From contig NZ_RJUO01000004.1 in assembly GCF_003752365.1 (NCBI RefSeq), positions 529,193 to 593,192 on the forward strand: DNA of 64,000 nucleotides, given 5' to 3'. The notes under the pieces are model-generated. The model was given only the letters and a program-made list of their open reading frames with translations. It made no database searches and was not told where the DNA came from. Position 1 is the stretch's first letter; each line of letters opens with the position of its first letter. This DNA comes from Frondihabitans sp. PhB188. Lineage in GTDB: Bacteria > Actinomycetota > Actinomycetes > Actinomycetales > Microbacteriaceae. Positions 1 to 9,746 of the stretch are shown piece by piece. The position numbers were made by a program, and so were the translations under genes.

Positions 1-69
1 GAGCCCGCCGTGAGGAGCGGCCCTGTTGAGAACGTCCCACCGGCACTTCGCCGCGCGGTCATGGACACG

Positions 70-597
70 ACACCCGCCGGAACGGCAGAGCCCCGCGGTT
101 TGTTGGGCGGGGTCGTGCCGATTCGGCGGGCGTGGCCGCTGGCCGGCGGTGGCCCCGCCGGACCGGCCGGTACCCGCCGGAACGGCTTAGCCCCGTGGAT
201 TCGGGCGCGGACACCCGCCGGAGCGGCTAAGCCCCGCGGCTCCGGGCGCGGCCCCGCCGGAACGGCAGAGCCCCGCCGTCTTAAGGGCGGGATCGGGCCG
301 ATTCGACGGGGCTGGCCGCTGGCCGCGGTGGCCCCGCCGGAACGGCCGGTGCCCGCCGGAACGGCCTAGCCCCGTGGGTTCGGGCGCGAATACACGCCGG
401 AACGGCAGAGCCCCGCGGTTTGTTGGGCGGGATCGTGCCGATTCGGCGGGCGTGGCCGCTGGCTGGCGGTGGCCCCGCCGGACCGGCCGGTGCCCGCCGG
501 AACGGCTTAGCCCCGTGGGTTCGGGCGCGGACACCCGCCGGAACGGCAGAGCCCCGCCGTCTGTTAGGCGGGATCGTGCCGATTCGGCGGGGCGGGC
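70..597. repeat. 141-bp imperfect tandem repeat block
   Basis: The stretch is built from copies of a GC-rich unit beginning ACACCCGCCGGAACGGC. Units start near 70, 211, 390 and 531. The spacing is 141 bp, except for the 211-390 unit, which carries about 38 extra bp made of the same CCCCGCCGGAACGGC submotif. The last copy is cut short at about 597. Open frames run through it on both strands but translate to low-complexity Ala/Arg/Gly/Pro text and have no credible start signals, so I read the region as non-coding. Bases 1-69 hold nothing recognisable. Confidence 0.85.
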
Positions 598-603
598 AAC
601 GCA

Positions 604-685
604 GGCGCAGCCCCGCCAGGCGCGGCCCCGCCAGGCGCGGCCCCGCCAGGCGCGGCCCCGCCAGGCGCGGCCCCGCCAGGCGCAG
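604..685. repeat. 15-bp minisatellite
   Basis: Five contiguous copies of the 15-bp unit GGCGCGGCCCCGCCA (604-678; the first has one difference) are followed by a partial copy to 685. The array sits just downstream of the galK stop codon, next to the 141-bp repeat block. Copy-number slippage between strains would be expected. From 686 to 743 there is no gene; a copy of the dispersed motif (ACGCAGGAACTC, 708-719) lies there. Confidence 0.9.
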
Positions 686-743
686 TGAGCGCACCCGCGA
701 CCCGGGGACGCAGGAACTCGGGGCGGCCGGCTTCGAGAGCGAG

Positions 744-1954
744 CTAGACCCGTCGCGCCCCGTCGGCGGCGTGCACCGCGAAGACCGTCGGCTCGCGATA
801 CCCCGCGGCGGCGAACGCCGCCAGCACGGCCGCCGTCACGGCGTCACGCGCGGTGGTCGGCACGAGCGCGATCGCCGAGCCGCCGAAGCCGCCGCCGGTC
901 ATGCGTGCGCCGACGGCGCCGGTGGCCTGCGCCGTCGCGACGGCCAGGTCGAGCTCGGGCACCGAGATCTCGAAATCGTCGCGCATCGACGCGTGGGAGG
1001 CGTCGAGCAGCGCGCCGATGGCGCCCGGGCCCTTCTCGCGGAGGGTGCGCACGGTGTCGAGCACGCGCCGGTTCTCGGTGAGGATGTGCCGCACGCGGCG
1101 GAACGTCTCGTCGTCGAGCACCTCGGCGGCGCGAGGCAGGTCGTCGACGTCGAGGTCGCGCAGCGACGACACGCCCATCTCGCGGGCTCCGCGCTCGCAC
1201 GAGACGCGGCGGTCGACGTACCCGCCGGTGGCGTGCGCGTGCTCGACGCGGGTGTCGATCACGAGCAGCTCGAGGGAGGCGGCGGAGAAGCCGAGGTCGA
1301 TCACCTCGGCGTCGAGGCTGCGGCAGTCGAGGAAGACGGCGGAGTCGGCCCGGCCGAGCAGCGACGCCGACTGGTCCATGATGCCGGTGGGGGCTCCGAC
1401 GGCGTCGTTCTCGGCGAGCTGCCCGACGGAGGCCAGGAACGGCCGGGTCACGTCGAGGTGCCAGAGGTCGGTGAGGGCGACGGCGACGGCGCACTCGATG
1501 GCCGCGGACGACGACAGGCCCGCGCCCACGGGAACGTCGGAGTCGACCCAGATGTCGAGGCCGGCGGCGGTGGTGAGTTCCTGCGAATCACTGCCCTGCG
1601 CGTCAGTACCCTGCGCCCCGAGCTTCTGCTGCAGAGCCCACGCGATGCCGAAGACGTAGGCCGACCAGCCGGACATCTGCGTCGTGTCGAGGTCGTCGAG
1701 CGAGATCTCGTGGACGCCGGCCTCGAAGGAGGAGGCCACGCGGAGGAGGCGGTCGTCGCGGACTCCGACGGTGATGGTCGTGTCGCGGTCGATCGCGAGC
1801 GGAAGCACGAAGCCGTCGTTGTAGTCGGTGTGCTCGCCGATCAGGTTGACCCGGCCGGGGGCCGCCCAGCGCCCGACGACGGCGGTGTCGAAGGCGCCCT
1901 CGAAGGAGGTGGCGCCCTCGAAAGATGCGCTGCTCTCGGAAGAAGATGGTGACG

Positions 1955-1958
<4 letters not shown>
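744..1958 (-). CDS. galK: galactokinase
   Basis: GHMP-family kinase that phosphorylates galactose to galactose-1-phosphate in the cytoplasm (Leloir pathway). The 404-residue product has the galactokinase signature GRVNLIGEHTDYNDGF (about 35-50), the ATP loop VPVGAGLSSSA (142-152) and the third GHMP motif GARMTGGGFGG (350-360). The start chosen is the ATG that overlaps the galT stop as ATGA; a longer in-frame reading on the same strand runs back through galT out of frame and is rejected. The N-terminus carries a small duplication (SFEGA twice). It is the second gene of a galT-galK operon, translationally coupled to galT. Confidence 0.95.
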
Positions 1959-3061
<1,103 letters not shown>

Positions 3062-3102
3062 GCCCCTCCTTGGGTGTGCACGGTGCCAGGCCGCAGTGCG
3101 TC

Positions 3103-3133
3103 TTTCGCTTGCGAAGGCAGTTGAAAGTATACG
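3103..3133. promoter_or_regulatory. galT/deoR divergent control region
   Basis: The 83-bp gap between the divergent starts contains a perfect inverted repeat TTCGC-TT-GCGAA (3104-3115) and a -10-like TATACG on the + strand (3128-3133) that reads TATACT on the - strand one base lower (3127-3132). DeoR-family repressors bind short inverted or direct repeats of this sort, so this is the likely operator for the neighbouring regulator. The -35 boxes are not convincing on either strand. Confidence 0.55.
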
Positions 3134-3144
3134 AAGATCGGGTC

Positions 3145-3951
3145 ATGGAATCCACCTCCGGCGCCACAGCCGCACGTCGGCGAGATGGGGTCGTCGCCTA
3201 CGTCGAGGCGCACGGCTTCGCCCGCACCGCCGACCTGGCGCGCGAGTTCGGCACCTCCGAGGTCACGATCCGCACCGATTTCGAGGCCCTCGCGGCGTCC
3301 TCGCGCGTGGTCCGCGTGCACGGGGGAGCGATGGCCGTCGACCAGGCCCCCGTCGAGCGGTCGTTCGAAGAGGTCGAGGCCGTCGGCTCCGACGCCAAGC
3401 GCGCCATCGGGGTCGCAGCCGCCGCGATGGTGCGCGACGGCCAGTGCGTCGTGCTCGACGTCGGCACGACGACGACGCAGGTCGCTCTCGCCCTCCTCGA
3501 GCGCACCGACCTGATCGGCGTGACCGTCGTGACGAACGGCCTCACGATCGCCCTGGAGCTCGAGCGCGCCGTGCCGCGCTTGACGGTGATCGTCACCGGC
3601 GGCACGCTCCGCCCGCTGCAGCACTCGCTGGTGAATCCCCTGGCGACCACCGTGCTCGACGGCATCACCGCCGACATCGCCTTCCTCGGCTGCACCGGGA
3701 TCGATGTCGACCACGGGGTCACCAACGTGAACCTCCCCGAGACCGACCTCAAGCGCCTCATGGTCAAGACCGCCCGGCGCTCGATCATCGTGGCCGACGG
3801 GGGCAAGATGGGAGAAGCGCATCTCGGCGTGATCGGTCCGCTCGACAGGTTCGACGGGCTCGTCACCGCCGGTGCCTCGACGGAGAGCGTGGCCGCCCTC
3901 CGAGCGGCCGGGCTCGCCGTGGTCGAGGCGGATGCGCCTCTTTCCAGCTGA
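3145..3951 (+). CDS. DeoR/GlpR-family transcriptional regulator
   Basis: Likely repressor of the galactose genes. The 268-residue product has an N-terminal helix-turn-helix (about 11-63; RTADLAREFGTSEVTIRTDF) and a C-terminal DeoR sugar-phosphate sensor domain with the DVGTTTTQVA motif. I use the ATG at 3145; an upstream in-frame ATG at 3070 would extend the protein into the control region and antisense to the galT leader. It diverges from galT-galK and is followed 22 bp later by an aldose 1-epimerase, which together suggests a galactose-responsive regulon. The inducer is probably a sugar phosphate (family knowledge). Confidence 0.88.
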   Translation: MESTSGATAARRRDGVVAYVEAHGFARTADLAREFGTSEVTIRTDFEALAASSRVVRVHGGAMAVDQAPVERSFEEVEAVGSDAKRAIGVAAAAMVRDGQCVVLDVGTTTTQVALALLERTDLIGVTVVTNGLTIALELERAVPRLTVIVTGGTLRPLQHSLVNPLATTVLDGITADIAFLGCTGIDVDHGVTNVNLPETDLKRLMVKTARRSIIVADGGKMGEAHLGVIGPLDRFDGLVTAGASTESVAALRAAGLAVVEADAPLSS

Positions 3952-3973
3952 CATCCCGACCTAGGAGTCCCGC

Positions 3974-4915
3974 GTGACCGACGTCGCCCCGCCCACCGGC
4001 GAGCAGTACCACCTCCGACTCGACGCCCCCGGCGGCGTCGTTACGGCCATCGTCACCGAGGTCGCCGCGGGTCTCCGCGCCCTCGAGGTCGGCGGAGTGG
4101 CCGTCGCCGAGACCTTCTCCGAGCACGAGGCGCCCCCGTCGGCTTCCGGCATCACCCTCGTCCCGTGGCCCAACCGCGTCGACGGCGGCACCTGGACCCT
4201 CGACGGCAAGCCCCAGCAGCTCGACATCACCGAGGTCGCCAAGGGCAACGCCAGCCACGGCCTCCTCCGCTTCTCGCCCTACCGCGCCGTCTCGGTCGAA
4301 GAGCACGCGATCACGCAGTCGGCGTCGGTCTTCCCGCAGCACGGCTACCCGTTCCGCCTCGACACCACCGTGCGGCACGAGCTCGTCGACGGAGGCATGG
4401 TCGTCACGCACACCGTGACCGGCCGGGGCGCAGGAACTGCGCCGATCGCCGTCGGGGCCCACCCGTTCTTCCGTGTCGGCGGCCACGACCCCGCCTCCCT
4501 CCGGGTCACCCTCGACGCCGCCACCCGCTTCGAGACGAACGTCCGCAGCATCCCCGTCGGCACGGCGCCCGTCGCGGGCACTCCGTTCGACCTGACCGGC
4601 TCCCCGCTGCTCGGCGACCTCGACATCGACGCCGGCTACACCGACATCGCCACCGACGGCGAGGGGCACCGCCACATCACGCTCGCGGCCCCCGACGGCT
4701 CGTCGACGACAATGTGGATGGACGCCGCGTACCCGTACATGCAGGTGTTCACGCCCCGCAACTTCCCGCGCGACGGCGTGAAGGGCCTGGCCTTCGCGGC
4801 CGAGCCGATGAGTGCTCCGGCCAACGCGCTGGTCTCGGGCGAGGGCCTGGTGTGGCTCGCCCCCGGCGAGACCTGGACCGGCCGGTGGGGCGTCGCCTAC
4901 TCCCCGGCCCCCTAG
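3974..4915 (+). CDS. aldose 1-epimerase family protein (galactose mutarotase)
   Basis: Interconverts the anomers of an aldose, feeding alpha-galactose to galactokinase. The 313-residue protein has the family motifs PWPNRVDGGTW (about 60-70) and GAHPFF (around residue 160), the latter carrying a catalytic histidine. Translation starts at GTG 3974, preceded by AGGAG at 3964-3968. It lies directly downstream of the DeoR regulator and is probably co-transcribed with it, so the locus holds mutarotase, kinase, transferase and regulator, but no UDP-galactose 4-epimerase. Confidence 0.88.
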   Translation: MTDVAPPTGEQYHLRLDAPGGVVTAIVTEVAAGLRALEVGGVAVAETFSEHEAPPSASGITLVPWPNRVDGGTWTLDGKPQQLDITEVAKGNASHGLLRFSPYRAVSVEEHAITQSASVFPQHGYPFRLDTTVRHELVDGGMVVTHTVTGRGAGTAPIAVGAHPFFRVGGHDPASLRVTLDAATRFETNVRSIPVGTAPVAGTPFDLTGSPLLGDLDIDAGYTDIATDGEGHRHITLAAPDGSSTTMWMDAAYPYMQVFTPRNFPRDGVKGLAFAAEPMSAPANALVSGEGLVWLAPGETWTGRWGVAYSPAP

Positions 4916-4999
4916 TCGCCGCCCTCCAGCGGGCGACAGACCCGGCGGACGGCCCCGCAGCTGTCTGAGAAGGCAACGTCGCCGCCGTTACGAAACGAG

Positions 5000-5072
5000 T
5001 GGGCCCCGTGGGGCTCGAACCCACGACCAACGGATTAAAAGTCCGATGCTCTACCGACTGAGCTAGAGGCCC
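5000..5072 (-). tRNA. tRNA-Lys (TTT anticodon)
   Basis: A 73-nt cloverleaf reads on the minus strand. The acceptor stem is GGGCCTC/GGGGCCC with one G-U pair; the anticodon loop CTTTTAA gives anticodon TTT. The T arm is GTGGG-TTCGAGC-CCCAC and the discriminator base is A. No CCA is encoded. It stands alone between the epimerase and the divergent gene at 5127. Confidence 0.96.
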
Positions 5073-5113
5073 GTGCAGTCATCAAGCCTAGCAACCTCGT
5101 GGGCGACCAGGCG

Positions 5114-5126
5114 TACCCTTGGGCGA
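5114..5126 (+). promoter_or_regulatory. leaderless -10 element
   Basis: TACCCT (5114-5119) is followed after 7 nt by the GTG at 5127. This is the same -10-to-start spacing seen at many genes in the window, and it fixes the start of the downstream gene. Confidence 0.6.
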
Positions 5127-5759
5127 GTGCCCCCACGCGACTTCCACCGTCCCACGCAGTTCGCCGGCCACGAGTTCGAGGCGTTCCAGGGCGGCGACGA
5201 CCCGGCCGTCATGCACCGCGTCGCCCACGAGTCGGCCGCGGCCCTTCTGGCGCGGGTCCGCAACGATCCCACCCCCGAGATCCTCGACCGCCTGGTCGCC
5301 TTCACCGACTCGCACGGGATCGACGCGCTCGCTGAGCTGTGGGCTGGCGCGACCCCGCACAGCCTGCCCGGCGCGCTCTGGCGCATCTACCTGCTGCGCG
5401 CCGTGATCCGCCAGAGCCCGGACGACATCACCTACCTGTTCGAGCGCGGCTCCCGCATCAGCGCGACCATCGACCCGATCGTGGCGGGTGCGCCGATGCC
5501 GGCCAGCCCGGAGGAGATTCTCGAGCTCGCCGACCGTATCCTGCGCGGCGTCTTCGAGGGCGACTTCGGCCTCGCTCTCGAGCGCGGCGCCGCCTTCGCC
5601 CGTCTGGCGGCGTCGGGTGCGGCCAGCGTCGCCGACGACCTCGACGTCATCGAGCCCGACCGCTCCGTCGAGCTCACCCGTCGCGCGCTCCGCCTCACCG
5701 AGCTGGCGACCGACCTGCACGCCTGCTCGGCCCGGTGGCGCGACGGCAGCCTGGATTAG
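5127..5759 (+). CDS. conserved hypothetical protein
   Basis: A 210-residue, mostly helical, acidic protein without signal peptide or membrane segments. I do not recognise a catalytic motif. It begins PPRDFHRPTQF and contains the helical stretch LELADRILRGVFEGDFGL. From memory, homologues are widespread in Microbacteriaceae and are sometimes labelled as RNA polymerase beta-subunit-like, but I see no polymerase motif. The GTG start is preferred over an upstream in-frame ATG at 5073, because that one abuts the tRNA and the GTG sits 7 nt after a -10 box. Confidence 0.7.
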   Translation: MPPRDFHRPTQFAGHEFEAFQGGDDPAVMHRVAHESAAALLARVRNDPTPEILDRLVAFTDSHGIDALAELWAGATPHSLPGALWRIYLLRAVIRQSPDDITYLFERGSRISATIDPIVAGAPMPASPEEILELADRILRGVFEGDFGLALERGAAFARLAASGAASVADDLDVIEPDRSVELTRRALRLTELATDLHACSARWRDGSLD

Positions 5760-5851
5760 ACGGCAGCCTCGACAAGACGAGCAAGACACACGCCCGGCTA
5801 TTCCCGAGTTCGCTCTGTGCGGACTCCCCGGCCCGCGGTCGAGGTTCTCGC

Positions 5852-5945
5852 TACAGTGGATGTCGCCGGGCCGCAGCAAACCCCGGGCTCCAAAATTAGC
5901 CGCTTCGAGCGGCCTCGCGCCGAGAGGCGTTTCTGCGGCCCGGCG
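5852..5945 (+). ncRNA. candidate structured RNA
   Basis: A -10-like TACAGT (5852-5857) is followed 7 nt later by a perfect 13-bp stem, CGCCGGGCCGCAG (5864-5876) pairing with CTGCGGCCCGGCG (5933-5945). Inside are two further hairpins, GCCGC/GCGGC (about 5899-5914) and GCCTC/GAGGC, and an A-rich single strand. The predicted transcript start falls on the first base of the stem. A short pyrimidine run (CTTTCTC) follows. It does not carry the signatures of tmRNA, RNase P RNA or SRP RNA. Strand and function are inferred. The rest of 5760-6203 holds further small hairpins but no gene. Confidence 0.4.
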
Positions 5946-6203
5946 CTTTCTCGCTAACGAGGTCTTTCAAGAAACCTCCCAGGCAGGCCAAACCCCCTGG
6001 GCCGCGGTGCCGAACACCTTGCGAGAGAACAACCCGCAAACATCTCCACCAGGCGCTAATCGGACTCCCTAGGTCCGGTTCACCGAGGTGGTCCTCTCGC
6101 ACGCACCCGGGCTCCGGCCATCCCAGACGGCGTTCGTGCGGGAGGGCCACCTCAGTACCAGCGCCGACAACCACGACAAGTGCGGATGGAGGTGCAACCT
6201 GAC

Positions 6204-6803
6204 ATGCTGGAGCTTGTGAGCCGAGATATGGATGATCCCGGGCGTGACACGGGAGTCCCGCCGACTCCCGAGGCACTCCTCGAGCGAGTTGCCGAAGGCG
6301 ACCGCGACGCTTTCGCGCAGTTGTACGACATGACGGCACCCCGCGTGCTGGGCTTGATCAAGCGACTCTTGAAAGACCACTCGCAGTCCGAAGAGGTCAC
6401 CCAGGAGGTGTTCCTCGAGATCTGGCAGACCGCGACCCGCTTCGACCACAACAAGGGCGGGGCCTCGAGCTGGATGCTCACGATGGCCCACCGCCGAGCG
6501 GTCGACCGCGTGCGGGCCAGCCAGTCGAGCCGCGACCGCGACACCAAGATCGGAATCCGCGACTTCGAGACCGATTACGACTCGGTCACCGAGCAGGTCG
6601 AGATCCGCATCGAGCACGAGCGGGTCGAGCGAGCGCTCGGCCGCCTGACGGAGCTGCAGCGACAGGCTGTGACTCTCGCCTACTACGGGGGCTTCTCGCA
6701 CAGCGAGGTCTCCGACATGCTTCACGTTCCCATCGGCACGGTGAAGACCCGACTCCGCGACGGCATGATCCGCCTTCGCGACGAACTAGGAGTGGCGTCA
6801 TGA
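6204..6803 (+). CDS. sigK: ECF sigma factor, SigK type
   Basis: An extracytoplasmic-function sigma factor that directs RNA polymerase to stress promoters when released from its membrane anti-sigma factor. The 199-residue product has region 2 (DAFAQLYDMTAPRVLGLIK through HRRAVDRVRASQ) and region 4 (ELQRQAVTLAYYGGFSHSEV, then GTVKTRLRDG). The start at 6204 follows a GGAGG at 6188-6192; GTG 6180 is possible. The stop overlaps rskA as ATGA, the classical sigK-rskA arrangement. I see no clear SigK autoregulatory promoter upstream. Confidence 0.9.
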   Translation: MLELVSRDMDDPGRDTGVPPTPEALLERVAEGDRDAFAQLYDMTAPRVLGLIKRLLKDHSQSEEVTQEVFLEIWQTATRFDHNKGGASSWMLTMAHRRAVDRVRASQSSRDRDTKIGIRDFETDYDSVTEQVEIRIEHERVERALGRLTELQRQAVTLAYYGGFSHSEVSDMLHVPIGTVKTRLRDGMIRLRDELGVAS

Positions 6804-7651
6804 GCAAGCACAGCTCGACGTCCGGCGGCGGCCCCATGAACCCTGACATCGACACCCTTTCCGGCGCATATGCGCTCAACGCCCTCGACGAGGCCGAGCG
6901 CGAAGCGTTCGAAGCCCGCCTCGCGGACGACCCCGACCTCAGACAGGAGACCGCCGAGTTGACCGACACGGCCCTGCTCCTCGGCTACGCCGTCGAGCCC
7001 ATCACTCCTTCGCCGGCTCTCCGTGCGAGCGTCCTCGACCTCATCGGCTCGACGCCGCAGCTGCCCCGGCTCTCCGCTCCCGACGTCACGGATGTGGCGC
7101 AGGAACGCCGGCCCGCCGCCGACGCCCCCGCCGCATCGACCGAGGCCGAGATCCTCGAGCCCATCCCGCTGGCGCGTCAGCGCTGGTTCATGCGTCCCGG
7201 CGTGCTCCTCATCGGCGCAGCCGCAGCCGTCGGCCTGTTCTTCGGCGGCGTGGGCATGGCCAACCAGTTCACCCCGTCTCCGTCGACGAGCAGCGCTCCG
7301 ATCGCGGCCGGCGACGTCGGCGCGATCCTGGCCGCGAGCGACGTGCAGCACACGGCGTCCGACCTCTCGACAGGCGGCAAGGCGACCCTGTACTGGTCGA
7401 ACGACCTCCAGCGCTCGGCTGTCGTCGTCAACGGCGCCACGGCCCTGCCCTCGGGCAAGACCTACCAGCTCTGGTACATCAAGGGCTCCGATGTCAAGTC
7501 GGCCGGCACCATGGCCGTCAACGGCAACTCCGTGACGCAGGTGCTCCAGGGCGACCTGCAGAAGGGCGACACCGTGGGCATCACGGTCGAGCCGGCCGGA
7601 GGGTCGAAGCAGCCGACCTCGACGCCGGTGGTCGCGCTGCAGAGCGCTTAG
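6800..7651 (+). CDS. rskA: anti-sigma-K factor RskA
   Basis: A membrane protein that sequesters SigK and releases it after regulated proteolysis (family knowledge). The 283-residue product has an N-terminal zinc-less anti-sigma domain (DIDTLSGAYALNALDEAERE), a proline/alanine-rich linker, one transmembrane segment at about 133-155 (GVLLIGAAAAVGLFFGG) and a C-terminal extracellular RskA domain. It overlaps sigK by 4 bp and is terminated by the strong hairpin at 7704-7745. Confidence 0.9.
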   Translation: MSKHSSTSGGGPMNPDIDTLSGAYALNALDEAEREAFEARLADDPDLRQETAELTDTALLLGYAVEPITPSPALRASVLDLIGSTPQLPRLSAPDVTDVAQERRPAADAPAASTEAEILEPIPLARQRWFMRPGVLLIGAAAAVGLFFGGVGMANQFTPSPSTSSAPIAAGDVGAILAASDVQHTASDLSTGGKATLYWSNDLQRSAVVVNGATALPSGKTYQLWYIKGSDVKSAGTMAVNGNSVTQVLQGDLQKGDTVGITVEPAGGSKQPTSTPVVALQSA

Positions 7652-7703
7652 CCGCCGCCAGGAAGTTCCTGCGCCTCTCTGTGTGTGAGGGAGCGCAACC
7701 GCG

Positions 7704-7745
7704 AAAGGCGTGAGCCCCAGTCAGACGACTGGGGCTCACGCCTTT
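7704..7745. terminator. bidirectional terminator rskA/pstB
   Basis: A perfect 19-bp stem (7704-7722 with 7727-7745) with a 4-nt loop lies between the converging rskA and pstB genes. The ends are AAAGG and CCTTT, giving a short U tract in either direction. Confidence 0.9.
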
Positions 7746-7761
7746 GGCGCGTGGCCGCCGA

Positions 7762-8541
7762 TCAGCCGAAGCGGCCCGAGACGTAGTCTTCGGTGGCCTG
7801 GACCGACGGGTTCGAGAACATCGTCGCAGTGTCGTTGTACTCGATGAGCTTGCCCGGCTTGCCGGTGCCCGCGATGTTGAAGAACGCGGTCTTGTCGCTG
7901 ACGCGCGAGGCCTGCTGCATGTTGTGGGTCACGATGACGATCGTGTACTGCTGCTTGAGCTCCTCGATGAGGTCCTCGATGGCGAGGGTCGAGATCGGGT
8001 CGAGGGCTGAGCAGGGCTCGTCCATGAGGATCACGTCGGGCGAGACGGCGACGGCGCGCGCGATGCAGAGGCGCTGCTGCTGACCGCCCGAGAGGCCGGA
8101 GCCGGGCTTGTCGAGGCGGTCCTTGACCTCGTTCCAGAGGTTGGCGCCGGTCAGCGACTTCTCGACGAGCTCGTCGGCCTCGACCTTGCCCATGCGGCGG
8201 TTGTTGAGCTTCACGCCGGCGAGCACGTTCTCGCGGATCGACATCGTCGGGAACGGGTTCGGACGCTGGAAGACCATGCCCACCTGGCGGCGCACGAGCA
8301 CCGGGTCGACGCCCTCGCCGTACAGGTCGTTGCCGTCGATGAGCACCTCGCCCTCGACGTACGCGCCGGGGATGACCTCGTGCATGCGGTTGAGGGTGCG
8401 GAGGAAGGTCGACTTGCCGCAACCGGACGGGCCGATGAAGGCGGTGACGGTGCGGGGCTCGATGGTGATGTTGACGTCTTCGACAGCGCGGAACTTGCTG
8501 TAGTAGACGTTGAGGTCTTTGACTTCGATGCGCTTGGACAC
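7762..8541 (-). CDS. pstB: phosphate ABC transporter ATP-binding protein
   Basis: The cytoplasmic ATPase of the high-affinity phosphate importer. The 259-residue product has Walker [10 protein letters not shown], the Q-loop, the signature [14 protein letters not shown] and Walker [13 protein letters not shown], all typical of PstB. It is the last gene of pstS-pstC-pstA-pstB. It is separated from pstA by a 128-bp gap that is almost entirely tandem repeat, which is unusual for a pst operon, where these genes normally sit close together. Confidence 0.96.
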   Translation of the reverse strand: MSKRIEVKDLNVYYSKFRAVEDVNITIEPRTVTAFIGPSGCGKSTFLRTLNRMHEVIPGAYVEGEVLIDGNDLYGEGVDPVLVRRQVGMVFQRPNPFPTMSIRENVLAGVKLNNRRMGKVEADELVEKSLTGANLWNEVKDRLDKPGSGLSGGQQQRLCIARAVAVSPDVILMDEPCSALDPISTLAIEDLIEELKQQYTIVIVTHNMQQASRVSDKTAFFNIAGTGKPGKLIEYNDTATMFSNPSVQATEDYVSGRFG

Positions 8542-8565
8542 GGTTTCCTTAGTCGAGATTGCTGG

Positions 8566-8669
8566 CTAGCGGAGGCTGTTGCATCCGCTGTCTAGCGGAG
8601 GCTGTTAGTTCCGCTGTCTAGCGGAGGCTGTTGCTTCCGCTGTCTAGCGGAGGCTGTTGCTTCCGCTGT
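8566..8669. repeat. 26-bp tandem repeat between pstA and pstB
   Basis: Four copies of a 26-bp unit fill 8566-8669, and a fifth partial copy contains the pstA stop codon (8670-8672). Each unit contains AGCGGA and TCCGCT, able to pair in the pst mRNA as a 6-bp stem around an approximately 10-nt loop, so the transcript would carry four or more small hairpins. Units 3 and 4 are identical; units 1 and 2 differ from them by one and two bases. Confidence 0.92.
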
Positions 8670-9746
8670 CTAGCGGAGCTTGGGAGAGAAGAGGCGGCCG
8701 ATCAGGCGAGCGAGGAGGTTCAGCGCCATGACGATCAGGATGAGCACCAGGGCGCCCGTCCAGGCGCGCTCGAGGAACGGCGTCGCGTCAGGACCCTGGT
8801 TCGCGTACTGCGTGTAGACGAAGACGGGGAGCGTCATCATGCGGTCACTGAAGAGGTCGTAGTTCATGCTCGTCGTGAAGCCCGTGGTGATCAGCAGCGG
8901 CGCGGTCTCGCCGATGACGCGTGAGATGGCGAGCATGACGCCTGTCGTGAGGCCGGCGATCGACGTGGGCAGGATGATCTTCACGATCGTGAGCCACTTC
9001 GGCACGCCGAGCGCGTAGCTGGCCTCGCGCAGCTCGTTCGGCACGATCTTGAGGATCTCCTCCGACGACCGGACGACGACCGGGATCATCAGGACGCTGA
9101 GCGCGACCGAGCCGACGATGCCGGCGCGGATCGAGGGGCCGGCGAAGAGGGCGAAGAGCGAGTAGGCGAAGAGCCCGGCGACGATCGACGGGATGCCCGT
9201 CATGACGTCGACGAAGAAGGTGATGGCGCGGGCCAGGCGACCGCGGCCGTACTCGACCAGGTAGATCGAGGTGAGCAGTCCGATCGGGATCGAGATGAGC
9301 GCGGCGAAGGCGGTGACCTCGAGGGTTCCGACGATGGCGTGGACCGCGCCGCCGCCGGCGCCGATGACGTTGCGCATCGACTCGTTGAAGTAGGCGGAGT
9401 CGAACCGTGCGACGCCTCGCGAGATGACCGTGTAGATCAGCGAGATCAGCGGCAGCAGCGTGATGATGAAGGCCGTCGTCACCAGCGAGGTGACGAGGCG
9501 GTCCTTCGCCTTGCGACCGCCCTCGACGACCATCGAGATGACGACGATGAGGATGTCGAAGAGGATCGTGCCGAAGAAGAAGGCGCCCACGACGTTGAAG
9601 TCCGTGGTCGTGCCGGATGCCTGCAGAAGAGCGAAGACGCCGATGAAGATGAGCCAGCTGACGATGAGCAGGCCCCACGGTGCGCCCTTGGGGAGCTTCC
9701 CGGCGGTCAGGGTGTTCGCGCTGGTGTTGCGGACGGCGACCGACAT
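8670..9746 (-). CDS. pstA: phosphate ABC transporter permease PstA
   Basis: One of the two membrane subunits of the phosphate importer. The 358-residue product begins with three hydrophobic segments (about 25-115), followed by the MetI-like permease domain with the EAA-type loop ELREASYALGVPKWLTIVKI. It is longer than many PstA proteins because of the N-terminal extra segments. The start overlaps the pstC stop (TGATG). The stop codon lies in the last copy of the 26-bp repeat. Confidence 0.94.
   Translation of the reverse strand: MSVAVRNTSANTLTAGKLPKGAPWGLLIVSWLIFIGVFALLQASGTTTDFNVVGAFFFGTILFDILIVVISMVVEGGRKAKDRLVTSLVTTAFIITLLPLISLIYTVISRGVARFDSAYFNESMRNVIGAGGGAVHAIVGTLEVTAFAALISIPIGLLTSIYLVEYGRGRLARAITFFVDVMTGIPSIVAGLFAYSLFALFAGPSIRAGIVGSVALSVLMIPVVVRSSEEILKIVPNELREASYALGVPKWLTIVKIILPTSIAGLTTGVMLAISRVIGETAPLLITTGFTTSMNYDLFSDRMMTLPVFVYTQYANQGPDATPFLERAWTGALVLILIVMALNLLARLIGRLFSPKLR

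Noticed and set aside
604..685. CRISPR array
   Set aside because: The units are contiguous 15-mers with no spacers, and there are no cas genes in the window.
10..740. Several open frames across the repeat block, one extending to 1952
   Set aside because: They translate the repeats into Arg/Ala/Pro/Gly text and overlap galK antisense.
3070..3144. Extended start of the DeoR regulator
   Set aside because: The added 25 codons cross the divergent promoter/operator and start next to the galT ribosome site.
5864..5945. tmRNA, RNase P RNA, SRP RNA or 6S RNA
   Set aside because: None of the conserved elements (tag frame, P4 motif, GGAAGG-type tetraloop region, long central bubble) is present.
6118..6123. 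CCATCC as a SigK -35 for autoregulation
   Set aside because: No CCGAAT-like -10 follows at 15-17 nt, so the match is not better than chance.
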